From positions 1 through 64,000 of the forward strand of contig NZ_BKAJ01000075.1 of assembly GCF_007992495.1 (NCBI RefSeq): a stretch of DNA of 64,000 nucleotides, given 5' to 3'. The stretch's first letter is position 1. Every line of letters begins with the position of its first letter. This DNA is from Reyranella soli (GTDB taxonomy: Bacteria > Pseudomonadota > Alphaproteobacteria > Reyranellales > Reyranellaceae). Below are positions 15,810-24,239 of the stretch, piece after piece. The translations under genes and the position numbers were made by a program. Under the pieces are notes generated by a model. That model made no database searches and was not told where the DNA came from. It worked only from the letters and a program-made list of their open reading frames with translations.

Positions 15810-17527
15810 GCCGCGGCGGTCTTGTCCGCGCCAGTAGAGGGCGCGTAGAGGCCGGCCAGGTAGTTGGCCTTGGCGCGCGCGCGAGACAGCTTGCCCGACG
15901 AGGTGGTCGGCAGGCCCATGGTCGGCGGCACCAGCACGACGTCGCAATCGACCGCAATCGCCTCGCGCACCGCCTGCGCCACGTCGCTGGCCAGCGTCTT
16001 GCGGCCTTCCTCGCCGGAGACGCGCGCCAGCACGGCGACAACGACGCGCTCGCCCCCTCCCTCGCCATCACCGCCGTCGACCGAGAAGGCCACCGAATCA
16101 CCGTTCTTCACGACGCGGCGTGTCTCGATCGCCCATTCGATGTCCTGCGGCCAGATGTTGCGGCCGTTGACGATGATCAGGTCCTTGGCGCGGCCGGTAA
16201 CGACGACTTCGCCGGCGAGCGTGTAGCCAAGGTCGCCGGTGTCGAGCCAACCGTCCAAAAGCACCTCTTGCGAGGCCTCGGGCTCGCCGAAGTAGCCCGG
16301 CATGATGCTGGGCCCGGCGACGAAAATCCGCCCGACCTCGCGGTCGCCCAACACCTTGCCGGCTTCGTCGCGCACCTCCAGGCGATGGCCCGGCAGCACC
16401 TTGCCGCACAGCACGAAGCGGCGCGTGCGGCGGCCGTCGTCGGTCGCCATCGTGTCGGTGCGCACGCCGGCGCCGTGCGGGCTGAAGGTGATGGCGAGGC
16501 ACACCTCGGCCATGCCGTAGCTCGGGATGAAGGCCTTGCGGTTGAAGCCGTTCTTGTCGAAGGCCTCGGCGAAGCGGTCGAGCACGTCGGGGCGGATCAT
16601 GTCGCCGCCGATGCCGGCATGGCGCCACGACGAGAGATCGAGATCCGCCGGCACCTGGCTGGCGGCACGGCGCGTGGCGAGGTCGTAGCCGAAGCTCGGG
16701 CTGTAGGCGATGGTGCCGCGATTCCGGGAGATCAGGTTCAGCCACTGCATCGGCCGGCGCGCGAAGTCGCGCGGCGTCAGATAGTCGAGCGAGATCTGGG
16801 TGCTGAGCGGCGCCATCAGGAAGCCGATCAGGCCCATGTCGTGATAGAGCGGCAGCCAGCTCACAGCGCGATCACCCGGCACGACTCCCAATCCGGCCGG
16901 CCCGGTGATGCCGCCGAGGTTGGCCATCAGCGCCGCCTGGGTGATCTGAACGCCATGCGGATGGCGCGTGCTGCCCGAGGAGAACTGGATGTAGCAAAGG
17001 TCGGACGGACCGAGCGGCCGAAGATCGACCGGCTTCTCCGGCAGCGCATCGATGACCGACATCCCGCCATGGAGCCGCACGGCCGGGAACTCAGCGGACG
17101 CATCGGCCAGGAACCCCGCGAGGTCCTCGATGCCGACGGCCGCCACCGCACCCGAGGCCGCGAGCTGGCGGCGCAGCTGGTCGAGGTAGGCATCCTTGCC
17201 GCCGATGCCGACCGGGACCGAGACGGGCACCGGCAGCAGCCCGGCATACTGGGCGCCAAAGAAGGCATCGAAGAAGCCCGGCCAGGTGTCCGCCGTAATA
17301 AGTATGCGCTCGCCGCGCGCGAACCCGGCGCCGATCAGACGGCGGGCGGTGACGTGGGCGCGGTCACGGATCTCGCGCCAGCTCGAGGCCGAGAGAATCT
17401 CGCCCCGGACACTATAAAAGGTGACCCCGGTCTCGCCCTGGGCCGCATAGTCGAGCATCTCCGGCACCGAGCCGAAGCCGGCGCGGCGCAAGACAAGCTG
17501 GGAATTGCGGGTGGGCAGAGGGTTCAT
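15806..17527 (-). CDS. aasR: Acyl-ACP synthetase / fatty acyl-AMP ligase-like enzyme
   Basis: 573-residue ANL-superfamily adenylating enzyme. Core motifs: the P-loop-like QFSSGSTRHPHGV, WLPLYHDMGLIGFLMAPL, the YGMAEVCLAITFSPHG block, GWLDTGDLGY, GRAKDLIIVNGRNIWPQDIEW, and a C-terminal TSSGKLSRARAKANYL whose Lys is the adenylation lysine. The HDMGLIG form and the FAAL-like layout point to acyl transfer onto an ACP rather than CoA. It is the first gene of the seven-gene sphingolipid operon and would load the adjacent ACP. ATG at 17527; a ribosome-like AGGAGA lies 11 bases upstream, rather far. Confidence 0.85.
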   Translation of the reverse strand: MNPLPTRNSQLVLRRAGFGSVPEMLDYAAQGETGVTFYSVRGEILSASSWREIRDRAHVTARRLIGAGFARGERILITADTWPGFFDAFFGAQYAGLLPVPVSVPVGIGGKDAYLDQLRRQLAASGAVAAVGIEDLAGFLADASAEFPAVRLHGGMSVIDALPEKPVDLRPLGPSDLCYIQFSSGSTRHPHGVQITQAALMANLGGITGPAGLGVVPGDRAVSWLPLYHDMGLIGFLMAPLSTQISLDYLTPRDFARRPMQWLNLISRNRGTIAYSPSFGYDLATRRAASQVPADLDLSSWRHAGIGGDMIRPDVLDRFAEAFDKNGFNRKAFIPSYGMAEVCLAITFSPHGAGVRTDTMATDDGRRTRRFVLCGKVLPGHRLEVRDEAGKVLGDREVGRIFVAGPSIMPGYFGEPEASQEVLLDGWLDTGDLGYTLAGEVVVTGRAKDLIIVNGRNIWPQDIEWAIETRRVVKNGDSVAFSVDGGDGEGGGERVVVAVLARVSGEEGRKTLASDVAQAVREAIAVDCDVVLVPPTMGLPTTSSGKLSRARAKANYLAGLYAPSTGADKTAAA

Positions 17528-17596
17528 GGAGAGGCGGGGTCTCCTAGCAGAGGGGTGGGGCACCCTCAAGACACGTACCGCAACCTGTGGGCCAAG

Positions 17597-17625
17597 TTGA
17601 CACACCCCGACCCGGATAAGATAGT
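17597..17625 (+). promoter_or_regulatory. Sigma70-type promoter for argD
   Basis: A perfect TTGACA -35 box (17597-17602) is followed after 17 bases by GATAGT (17620-17625), a 4-of-6 match to the -10 consensus. Transcription would start near 17632, some 70 bases before argD. It lies in the divergent gap between the sphingolipid operon and argD. Confidence 0.55.
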
Positions 17626-17704
17626 GCCCGACCCCGCTCAACCCCGGTAAATCCGTCCCGGAGCCGAGGTCGATGAGCGGGCTATTTATTTCATGGAGAA
17701 GCTC

Positions 17705-18898
17705 GTGATTACGGCTGTGATGCCGACGTACGGTCGCAAGGACGTCGTGTTCGAACGCGGAGAGGGCAACTATCTCTACGCGACGGACGGCCGACGTTAC
17801 TTGGACTTTACCTCGGGTATCGCCGTGAACGCGCTGGGCCACTGCCACCCTGCCCTGGTCAAGGCTCTGACCGAGCAGGGCCAGAAGCTGTGGCACACCT
17901 CCAACCTGTTCCGCATCGGCAATGGCGAGAAGCTGGCCAAGCGGCTCACCGAGGTGTCGTTCGCCGACACGATGTTCTTCTGCAACTCGGGCGCGGAGGC
18001 GATCGAGGGCGGCATCAAGCTGATACGCAAGTACCAGTTCATGAACGGCCAGCCCAAGCGCTACAAGATCATCTGCTTCCAGGCGGCGTTCCACGGCCGC
18101 CTCCTGAACGCGCTCGCCGCCACCGGCAACGAGAAGTACCTCGAAGGCTTCGGCCCGCCGGCGCCCGGCTACAAGCATGCGCCGCTCAACAACACCAACG
18201 TCGTGCGCGACATGGTCGATGACGAGACCGCCGGCATCCTGGTCGAACCGATCCAGGGTGAAGGCGGCATCCGCGCCACGACCACGCAGTTCCTCAAGGA
18301 TCTGCGCGCGATCTGCGACGAGTTCGGCCTGCTCTTGTTCTACGACGAGATCCACACGGGTTTCGGCCGTACCGGCAAGATGTGGGGCTATGACTGGTCG
18401 GGCGTGAAGCCCGATGTCGCGGCGATCGCCAAGGGCATGGGTGGCGGCTTCCCGATCGGCGCCTTCATGGCAACCGAGAAGGCGGCGGTCGGCATGGTGC
18501 CGGGCACGCACGGCTCGACCTACGGCGGCAATCCGCTGGCGACGGGCGTGGCCAACGCCGTGCTCGACGAGCTGCTCAAGCCCGGTTTCATCGATGCCGT
18601 GCGTGAGAAAGGCGAGTACCTCAAGGGCCAGCTCGAAGGCCTCGTGAAGAAGCATCCCAAGGTCTATGTCGAGCAGCGCGGCATGGGCTTCCTGCAGGGC
18701 ATCCAGTGCACCCCGGCCGTGCCGGCGGGCGACATGGTGAACCGCCTGCAGTCGCTCGGAATGCTGGTGCCGCCGGCGGGTGAGAACGTGGTCCGCATCT
18801 TCCCCGCCCTGATCGCCGACAAGGCGGCGATCGACGAGGGCATCGACATCCTGAGCAAGGCCGCGCAGTCGTTTGAGGCCGCCAAGGCCGCAGAGTAG
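17705..18898 (+). CDS. argD: Acetylornithine aminotransferase
   Basis: 397-residue class III PLP transaminase of arginine synthesis (N-acetylornithine/2-oxoglutarate); also able to serve as succinyldiaminopimelate aminotransferase in some bacteria. Conserved: RRYLDFTSGIAVNALGHCHP, FFCNSGAEAIEGGIKL, FHGRLLNALAATG, the PLP lysine in AIAKGMGGGFPIG (K243), and GSTYGGNPLA. The usual DEVQTG is DEIHTGFGRTG here, with His for Gln. I prefer the GTG at 17705 because GGAG (17695-17698) is correctly spaced; ATG 17693 would add MEKL. argF follows 3 bases after the stop, which supports the arginine assignment. Confidence 0.92.
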   Translation: MITAVMPTYGRKDVVFERGEGNYLYATDGRRYLDFTSGIAVNALGHCHPALVKALTEQGQKLWHTSNLFRIGNGEKLAKRLTEVSFADTMFFCNSGAEAIEGGIKLIRKYQFMNGQPKRYKIICFQAAFHGRLLNALAATGNEKYLEGFGPPAPGYKHAPLNNTNVVRDMVDDETAGILVEPIQGEGGIRATTTQFLKDLRAICDEFGLLLFYDEIHTGFGRTGKMWGYDWSGVKPDVAAIAKGMGGGFPIGAFMATEKAAVGMVPGTHGSTYGGNPLATGVANAVLDELLKPGFIDAVREKGEYLKGQLEGLVKKHPKVYVEQRGMGFLQGIQCTPAVPAGDMVNRLQSLGMLVPPAGENVVRIFPALIADKAAIDEGIDILSKAAQSFEAAKAAE

Positions 18899-18901
18899 GC
18901 C

Positions 18902-19828
18902 ATGGCAGCTCCCAAACATTTCCTCGACCTCGACCAGGTCGATCCGAAGACGCTTCGCCAGATCCTCGATCACGGCAAGGCGATGAAAAAGGCGCGCTCC
19001 AACGGCGGCCACGACAAGCCGTTGGGCGGCAAGACGCTCGCCATGATCTTCGAGAAGCCCTCGACACGCACCCGCGTGTCGTTCGAGGTCGGCATGCGCG
19101 AGCTCGGCGGCCAGACGATCATGCTGGGCCGCGGCGACACGCAGCTCGGCCGTGGCGAGACCATCGCCGACACCGCGCGCGTGCTCTCCCGCTACGTCGA
19201 CATCATCATGATGCGCACCACCGTCGAGGAGAAACTCCTCGAGATGGCGAAGTACGCGACCGTGCCGGTGATCAACGGCCTCACCGACAAGACGCATCCT
19301 TGCCAGCTCATGGCCGACGTCATGACCTTCGAGGAGCATCGCGGCAACATCCAGGGCAAGGCGATCGCCTGGTCGGGTGACGGCAACAACATGGCGACGA
19401 GCTGGATCCATGCCGCCGTGCAGTTCGACTTCGAGCTGCGCGTCGCCTGCCCGCCCGAGCTCAAGCCGCCGGCCGACGTGCTGGCGTGGGCCGAGCAGTC
19501 GAAGGGCCAGATCACCATCGGCCACGACCCTGAGGCGATCGTGCGCGGCGCGGACTGCGTCGTCACCGACACCTGGGTGTCGATGGGCGATGAGGATCCC
19601 GACAGCCCGGGCGCGGCGCGACGACACAACCTGCTGCGCGGCTACCAGGTCGACAAGCACCTGATGGCGCAGGCCAAGAAGGACGCCATCTTCATGCACT
19701 GCCTGCCGGCGCATCGCGGCGAGGAGGTCACGGTCGACGTGATCGACGGGCCGCAGTCGGTGGTGTTCGACGAGGCGGAGAACCGCCTGCACGCGCAGAA
19801 ATCCATCCTCGCCTGGTGTCTTTCCTGA
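18902..19828 (+). CDS. argF: Ornithine carbamoyltransferase
   Basis: 308 residues; makes citrulline from ornithine and carbamoyl phosphate in arginine synthesis. The carbamoyl-phosphate loop STRTR is at 54-58 ([14 protein letters not shown]), with HPCQLMAD (about 136-143) and the ornithine-loop signature [11 protein letters not shown] (about 266-276). It begins 3 bases after argD and its TGA overlaps the ATG of hslO, so the three genes form one operon. Confidence 0.96.
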   Translation: MAAPKHFLDLDQVDPKTLRQILDHGKAMKKARSNGGHDKPLGGKTLAMIFEKPSTRTRVSFEVGMRELGGQTIMLGRGDTQLGRGETIADTARVLSRYVDIIMMRTTVEEKLLEMAKYATVPVINGLTDKTHPCQLMADVMTFEEHRGNIQGKAIAWSGDGNNMATSWIHAAVQFDFELRVACPPELKPPADVLAWAEQSKGQITIGHDPEAIVRGADCVVTDTWVSMGDEDPDSPGAARRHNLLRGYQVDKHLMAQAKKDAIFMHCLPAHRGEEVTVDVIDGPQSVVFDEAENRLHAQKSILAWCLS

Positions 19829-20820
19829 TGGCCTCGTCGGAAGACCCTTCCTCTTCCGACGAACGGCCCGCGCAAGATGGGGCCCTGCCCTTCCAGCTCG
19901 ATGCGCTGGGCGTGCGCGGCCGGCTGGTTCGGCTCGGACCGTCATTGGACGCAGTGATCGAGCGCCACGGCTATCCCTTGGCCGTGGCGCGGCCGCTCGC
20001 CGAGGCGATGGTGCTGTGCGCGGCGCTGGCGACGTCGCTGAAATACGACGGCATCTTCACCTTGCAGATCTCGGGCGACGGACCGATCCGGCTCCTCGTC
20101 ACCGACCTCACCACCGATGGCGCGCTGCGCGGCTATGCGCAGTTCGATTCCTGGAAGCTCGCCGTGGCCTTGGGCGCCGGCCCCAATGGCATACCGCAGG
20201 GGGGCGACGCGCCCGAGGGCTATGTGCCGAAACTGTTCGGGCGCGGGCGGCTCGCCTTCACCGTCGACCAGGGGCAGCATACCCAGCGCTACCAGGGCGT
20301 GGTGCCGCTCGAGGGCGCGACCCTGGCCGACTGCGCCCACACCTATTTCCGCCAGTCCGAGCAGTTGCCGACCGGCATCAAGATCGAGGCGCGGCGCACG
20401 ACGGACAACGGCACGCACCACTGGCGCGCCGCGGCGCTGATGGTGCAGCAGATGCCGGAGTTCGACGCCGGCCGCATCGACGTCGACCGCGAGCAGCGCG
20501 AGGATGATTGGCGCAAGGCGGTGATCCTGATGGCCTCGGCGACCGAGGCCGAAATGCTCGATCCGAAGCTGCCGGCGATGACCCTGCTGCACCGGCTGTT
20601 CCACGCCGAGCAGCCGCGCCTGTTTGCCCGCCGGCCGTTCGTCGCGCGCTGCCGCTGCAGCCGCGAGCGCATCGACCGCGTGCTGCGCTCGATCAGGCGC
20701 GAGGAGCTCGACGACCTGCGCGACAAGAGCGGCCGCGTCGCCGTGAAGTGCGAGTTCTGCTCGACCGAATACACCTACGACGACCGCGATCTCGACCGGA
20801 TCTACGCCTCCGCTGCCTGA
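19828..20820 (+). CDS. hslO: Hsp33 redox-regulated chaperone
   Basis: 330-residue holdase activated by oxidation. The N-terminal Hsp33 domain (LVRLGPSLDAVIERHGYPLAVARPLAEAM) is followed by the helical linker and a C-terminal zinc site with CRC (in ARCRCSRERI) and CEFC, the four cysteines whose disulfides switch the chaperone on. Start at [12 protein letters not shown] (ATG 19828), whose A is the last base of the argF stop. The argF-hslO arrangement is common in alphaproteobacteria. Confidence 0.95.
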   Translation: MASSEDPSSSDERPAQDGALPFQLDALGVRGRLVRLGPSLDAVIERHGYPLAVARPLAEAMVLCAALATSLKYDGIFTLQISGDGPIRLLVTDLTTDGALRGYAQFDSWKLAVALGAGPNGIPQGGDAPEGYVPKLFGRGRLAFTVDQGQHTQRYQGVVPLEGATLADCAHTYFRQSEQLPTGIKIEARRTTDNGTHHWRAAALMVQQMPEFDAGRIDVDREQREDDWRKAVILMASATEAEMLDPKLPAMTLLHRLFHAEQPRLFARRPFVARCRCSRERIDRVLRSIRREELDDLRDKSGRVAVKCEFCSTEYTYDDRDLDRIYASAA

Positions 20821-21180
20821 AGAGGGCCGGCGTGAGGCGCTGCCCGGCGAGGGATTTCCGCATTTCCCGCATTTTGCGCTACCCCCTCCACGCCTCGCCG
20901 CGGACGATGATCCGTCGCCGACCAGGTGAATATCATTGGTGCCGTGAGGCGGTGACGCCGCGTGCATTCGTATTGGGAGCCTTTGTGGCGTCTCAGTGCT
21001 GGGCAATCGCAGCGCTGCGAGCGTTGCCGACACTATGTGGGTGGCGCCAATGACTGTCAATAACTAAAGTGCTTTTCAAACACCTAAGTTTTGATCGAAT
21101 ATTACATTATTGCGCGCCATATGGGCGCAGTATCCAATGCTGGCATTGCCAGCAACTCACTGCGACCGCGGCAGACTGGT
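20821..21180. other. Convergent intergenic gap after hslO
   Basis: This 360-base gap between hslO and the convergent Bug receptor shows no credible gene. Near the receptor stop are two small inverted repeats: GCGCC/GGCGC around ATATG (21114-21128) and TGCTGGC/GCCAGCA around ATT (21138-21154). The latter is a possible terminator for the minus-strand gene, without a T-tract. The part around 21060-21115 is AT-richer than its surroundings. Confidence 0.4.
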
Positions 21181-22176
21181 CTATTCGACGGTGATACCCG
21201 CCGTGCCGATCACCTTCTGCCACTTGGCGTGGTCGCGTTTGATGAATGCGGCGAATTCCGCCGGCGTATCGGTGACGATCACGGCGCCGATGTCCAACAT
21301 GCTCTTCACGAAGGCGGGATCGCTCGAGACTTTGCGAATGTCGTCTGCGATTCGCGCGACGATGACGTCGGGTGTGCCGGCCGGCGCCACTATGCCTTCC
21401 CATGAGGTCACCTCGAACTCGGGCAACCCCTTCGACAAGGCCGGCAGCTCGGGCGCGGCAGGCGTGGGCTCGGCGCTCACCACCCCCAAGGCGCGGAGCT
21501 TGCCTGCCTGAACGGCGCTCCAGATCGAGGGCATGGTGTCGAAGCTCATATCGACATGACCGCCCAGCAGCGCCGCCACTGCCGGCGCGCTGCCCGTGAA
21601 GGGCACGTGCAGGATGTCGGTGCCGGTGGCGATCCTGAACAGTTCGCCGGCGAGATGAAGCGGACTGCCATAGCCCGAACTCGCAAACGTATACTTGCCC
21701 AGGTTGGCCTTCAGGAGCGTCACCAGCTCGGCGAAATTTGCCGCCGGCAGGTCGGCCCGAACGACTAGAACGTTCGGGAAGGTGGCGACCAGCGATACCG
21801 GCGCGATGCTCTCGACCGGGTCGAACGGAAGCTTGGGCTTCAGCACCTTGAGGATCGACGTGTTGGTGCCGACGCCCGCCATCAGCGTGTAGCCATCCTT
21901 CGGCGCACGGGCGAGCTCGGCGGCGGCGATCGCGCCACTGGCGCCCGGCTTGTTGTCGACCACGACCGGCTGCTTCCATTGCTCGCTGAGCCGCGCCGCC
22001 AGGGCACGCGCCACGACGTCGACGGCGCCGCCGGCAGGGAACGGCACCAGCAGCCGAACGATCTTGTCGGGATACGACGCTGCGCCGTCGTTGGCCGAGG
22101 CCGGCTGCAGCACGGAAAGCAGGAGACCGAACACGGCGACCAGCCCGGACAGCTTTCTCATGGCCTTCGTCCTCAT
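21181..22176 (-). CDS. Bug-family (tripartite tricarboxylate transporter) substrate-binding protein
   Basis: 331-residue periplasmic receptor. After a signal peptide (FGLLLSVLQPASA) comes the Bug/TctC hallmark YPDKIVRLLVPFPAGGAVDVVARALA, then VVDNKPGASGAIAAAELARAPKDGYTLM and FASSGYGSPLHLAGELF. It should capture a carboxylate outside the inner membrane. No membrane subunits are adjacent, as is common for orphan Bug proteins. Its ATG overlaps the stop of the Rieske oxygenase (22173-22176), so the two are translationally coupled and the oxygenase substrate is a candidate ligand. Confidence 0.9.
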   Translation of the reverse strand: MRTKAMRKLSGLVAVFGLLLSVLQPASANDGAASYPDKIVRLLVPFPAGGAVDVVARALAARLSEQWKQPVVVDNKPGASGAIAAAELARAPKDGYTLMAGVGTNTSILKVLKPKLPFDPVESIAPVSLVATFPNVLVVRADLPAANFAELVTLLKANLGKYTFASSGYGSPLHLAGELFRIATGTDILHVPFTGSAPAVAALLGGHVDMSFDTMPSIWSAVQAGKLRALGVVSAEPTPAAPELPALSKGLPEFEVTSWEGIVAPAGTPDVIVARIADDIRKVSSDPAFVKSMLDIGAVIVTDTPAEFAAFIKRDHAKWQKVIGTAGITVE

Positions 22177-23381
22177 GCCGCCGTCGCGACAGCGCGATGG
22201 TTCGGCAGCAATGTCCGCCAGTGCGCACCTTGCGGCGCCGGCGCATCGATCGACGAGATCAGGCTTGTGTCGACATGCGCCCCGACCGGCGGCTCGCCGC
22301 GCTCGATGCGCGCCGCCGAGTCGAGCAACCGGCGGCGCAGCCGGGCGACAGCCAGGTCGGAGGCGATCAGATGCTCCTTCGTGCGATCCTGGATCGGCCC
22401 CATCGACGTGGCGATCACCGTGTCCTCGAAGGCGATGCCGTTCAGGCCGGACCAGTTGCGGTCCATGATGTCGCGACGCTGGCGATTGTAGTTGGCGCGC
22501 GTCAGCAGCAGTCGTTGCTGCTCCTGCGAGTAGACTTCGGGATCATCGAAGCCGGTTTCCCGCAGCCGGCTCTCCCGGCTGATCGGCGCGCCGCCGTAGC
22601 GCACCGTGTAAGTCGCCGTATGCTCGTCGTCGATCGGGATCTCGAAGGCGATGGTGTGGTTGCTGGCGCCCTGCAATGCGCCGCCCGGAATGATGCGGCC
22701 GCTTGGCATGATGAATGGGACGATGCGCACGTTGGACGGCTGGCCGGGACCGCCCTGGCGAAAGGCGGCGTAGTGATACCCGAACTCGGTATCCTCGACC
22801 TCGAGCACCGGACCGGTATCCTCGAAGGCGCCGACCTTCACCTCTGACGGGCCGTTCCAGCCCGGCCGCGCGGCATTCGAATGCAGGATGCCGACATGCG
22901 AGCTGTCGAGGCCACCCTCCAGCGACTGCACCCAGTTGTAGTTGCCATCGACGCGCAGCAGCACACGCTGGTTCTCGGGCAGGTTCATGAAGGCGAAATG
23001 CGGCGCCGGCGGCTGATGTTCCTTCGGGCCAAGATAGGTCCAGACGATGCCGCCCGCCTCGACGACCGGAAAGGACGGCGCCCGCACATTGGGCGGCCGC
23101 CTGTTCGCCGGAATGTTCATGACCTCGAGCAGCGCGCCGTCATTGCCGAACTTCCAGCCGTGATAGATGCAGCGGATGCCGCAGTCCTCGACGCGGCCCA
23201 GGCTGAGCGATGCGCCGCGATGCGGGCAGAGCTCGTCGAGGACGCCGACCCGGCCCTCGCCATTGCGGAAGACGACGAAGTTCTCGCCCAGCAGCCGCTC
23301 GAAACGCGGCGCCCCGCCCGGCACCGGCACGCGGTCGGAAGTGCAGATCGGCAGCCAGAAACGCCGGAACACCGCCCCCAT
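22173..23381 (-). CDS. Rieske non-heme iron oxygenase, alpha subunit (N terminus displaced by an apparent frameshift)
   Basis: Ring-hydroxylating oxygenase of the phthalate-dioxygenase type. The Rieske [2Fe-2S] ligands are in CPHRG and CIYHGW; the mononuclear iron site probably starts at LDSSHVGILH. The frame opens at MGAVFRRFWLP (ATG 23381), but family members begin about 18 residues earlier with a stretch like R-x-D-N-x-L-C-R-x-G-P-G-T-P. That stretch is present: MMSRADNDRLCR starts at 23436 with a strong GAGGGAG ribosome site, in another frame, and GPGTP is readable just before MGAV in this frame. One extra base at 23397-23400 separates them. Either a sequencing error or a real frameshift; the product may be reduced or absent. 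Coupled to a Bug receptor and divergent from a MarR gene. Confidence 0.85.
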   Translation of the reverse strand: MGAVFRRFWLPICTSDRVPVPGGAPRFERLLGENFVVFRNGEGRVGVLDELCPHRGASLSLGRVEDCGIRCIYHGWKFGNDGALLEVMNIPANRRPPNVRAPSFPVVEAGGIVWTYLGPKEHQPPAPHFAFMNLPENQRVLLRVDGNYNWVQSLEGGLDSSHVGILHSNAARPGWNGPSEVKVGAFEDTGPVLEVEDTEFGYHYAAFRQGGPGQPSNVRIVPFIMPSGRIIPGGALQGASNHTIAFEIPIDDEHTATYTVRYGGAPISRESRLRETGFDDPEVYSQEQQRLLLTRANYNRQRRDIMDRNWSGLNGIAFEDTVIATSMGPIQDRTKEHLIASDLAVARLRRRLLDSAARIERGEPPVGAHVDTSLISSIDAPAPQGAHWRTLLPNHRAVATAA

Positions 23382-23455
23382 GGGGGTTCCAGGCCCACAT
23401 CCGGCAGAGGCGGTCGTTGTCCGCTCGGCTCATCATGGCACTTGCTCCCTCAGCA

Positions 23456-23510
23456 AATACGTCTTACCGGGAAGACGAATGGCCTATTCGTCTTCCCGGT
23501 AAGGCGTATT
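23456..23510. promoter_or_regulatory. Long inverted repeat, probable MarR operator
   Basis: Two 25-base arms (23456-23480 and 23486-23510) separated by GGCCT match as an inverted repeat at 24 of 25 positions. Each arm contains the near-palindrome CTTACCGGGAAG or its complement. It lies between the oxygenase ribosome site and the MarR start, the right place for a shared operator controlling both divergent genes. Confidence 0.75.
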
Positions 23511-23570
23511 GTCAATCCTTTTGTGTCGCGTATAGTCCGACCACGTCCGAGAGCCCGAGCGTCAGCGTCC

Positions 23571-24119
23571 ATGGCAAGAACAGGCAAGACCATCACCAGC
23601 AGCCCCGCGCAGGACATCGCTGCCAGCTGGGCACGCGAACGGCCGGACCTCGACCCGCTCGACTACCTTCTGCCGATCTACCTGATCCGCATCGGCCGCA
23701 TCGTCGATCGCGTGGGCGACCGGAAATGGCAGCGGCTGTTCGGCTTGAGCGCCTCGGAGATCCGCATGCTGTTCGCCCTACGCCGGTCCGGCGGCGACTA
23801 TGCGCTGCGACCGACCGATCTCTTCCGGGCGCTGCTGATAACGTCGGGAGCGATCACCAAGAAAGTCGACCACCTGGCGGCTGCCGGCCTCGTCAAGCGT
23901 CGGCCCGACCCCGCGGACAAGGGCGGCTTCCTCATACACCTCACGGCGAAGGGAAAGCAGGTCGCCGATCGGGCACTCGAGAGTCTGGCGGACGATTCGA
24001 TCCTGGCGAAAAGCCAGACCTCGCTGACCCGTCAGGAGCGCAAGCTGATGACCAAACTCTGCGCGCGGCTTCTGCTCGACTTCGAGGCGAACCCCGAAAT
24101 GGACGGATCGTTCGAGTAG
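23571..24119 (+). CDS. MarR-family transcriptional regulator
   Basis: 182-residue winged-helix regulator. The DNA-binding core is YALRPTDLFRALLITSGAITKKVDHLAAAGLVKRRPDP followed by a wing (DKGGFLIHLTAKGKQ), inside dimerisation helices at both ends. The N terminus (PLDYLLPIYLIRIGRIVDRVGDR) is typical for MarR proteins controlling aromatic or acid catabolism. It is divergent from the Rieske oxygenase with a long inverted repeat between, so it most likely represses the oxygenase-receptor pair and itself. Ligand unknown, probably the oxygenase substrate. Confidence 0.9.
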   Translation: MARTGKTITSSPAQDIAASWARERPDLDPLDYLLPIYLIRIGRIVDRVGDRKWQRLFGLSASEIRMLFALRRSGGDYALRPTDLFRALLITSGAITKKVDHLAAAGLVKRRPDPADKGGFLIHLTAKGKQVADRALESLADDSILAKSQTSLTRQERKLMTKLCARLLLDFEANPEMDGSFE

Positions 24120-24156
24120 CCAACAAGCGGTTCTGGGCGCCGACTTGGCATAAGGC

Positions 24157-24184
24157 TTGCTGAAAGCGTTTTCAGACCTATAGT
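24157..24184 (+). promoter_or_regulatory. Promoter of the ABC importer operon
   Basis: TTGCTG (24157-24162) and TATAGT (24179-24184), spaced by 16 bases, make a plausible sigma70 promoter. The first LacI-type operator fills the spacer and the second lies just after the -10 box, so repressor binding would block RNA polymerase. Confidence 0.5.
24160..24175. promoter_or_regulatory. LacI-family operator 1
   Basis: CTGAAAGCGTTTTCAG matches the general LacI/GalR operator form TGAAAnCGnTTTCA with a central CG. A second identical copy lies 32 bases downstream. The lacI-type gene of the same cluster (27996-29057) is the obvious binder. Confidence 0.75.
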
Positions 24185-24191
24185 ACGCCGT

Positions 24192-24207
24192 CTGAAAGCG
24201 TTTTCAG
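24192..24207. promoter_or_regulatory. LacI-family operator 2
   Basis: A second exact copy of CTGAAAGCGTTTTCAG, 32 bases (about three helical turns) after the first and just downstream of the candidate -10 box. The same-face spacing would allow cooperative binding of two dimers. Confidence 0.75.
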
Positions 24208-24239
24208 GCCGTGCTAATGCGGTGAACCTGGGGATCGCA

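Noticed and set aside
15806-19945. A single 1379-codon minus-strand frame spanning the acyl-ACP synthetase and the region antisense to argD and argF
   Set aside because: The real protein begins at ATG 17527. The upstream part is antisense to argD, argF and the start of hslO, whose conserved motifs are intact; it is a GC-driven shadow frame.
21107-22246. A 379-codon frame overlapping the Bug receptor
   Set aside because: Different frame, Arg/Gly-rich, antagonistic to the receptor frame that has a signal peptide and Bug motifs.
24160-24207. Two identical 16-base repeats considered as a CRISPR or attachment site
   Set aside because: Only two copies, palindromic with a central CG, and located over a promoter; they fit LacI operators.
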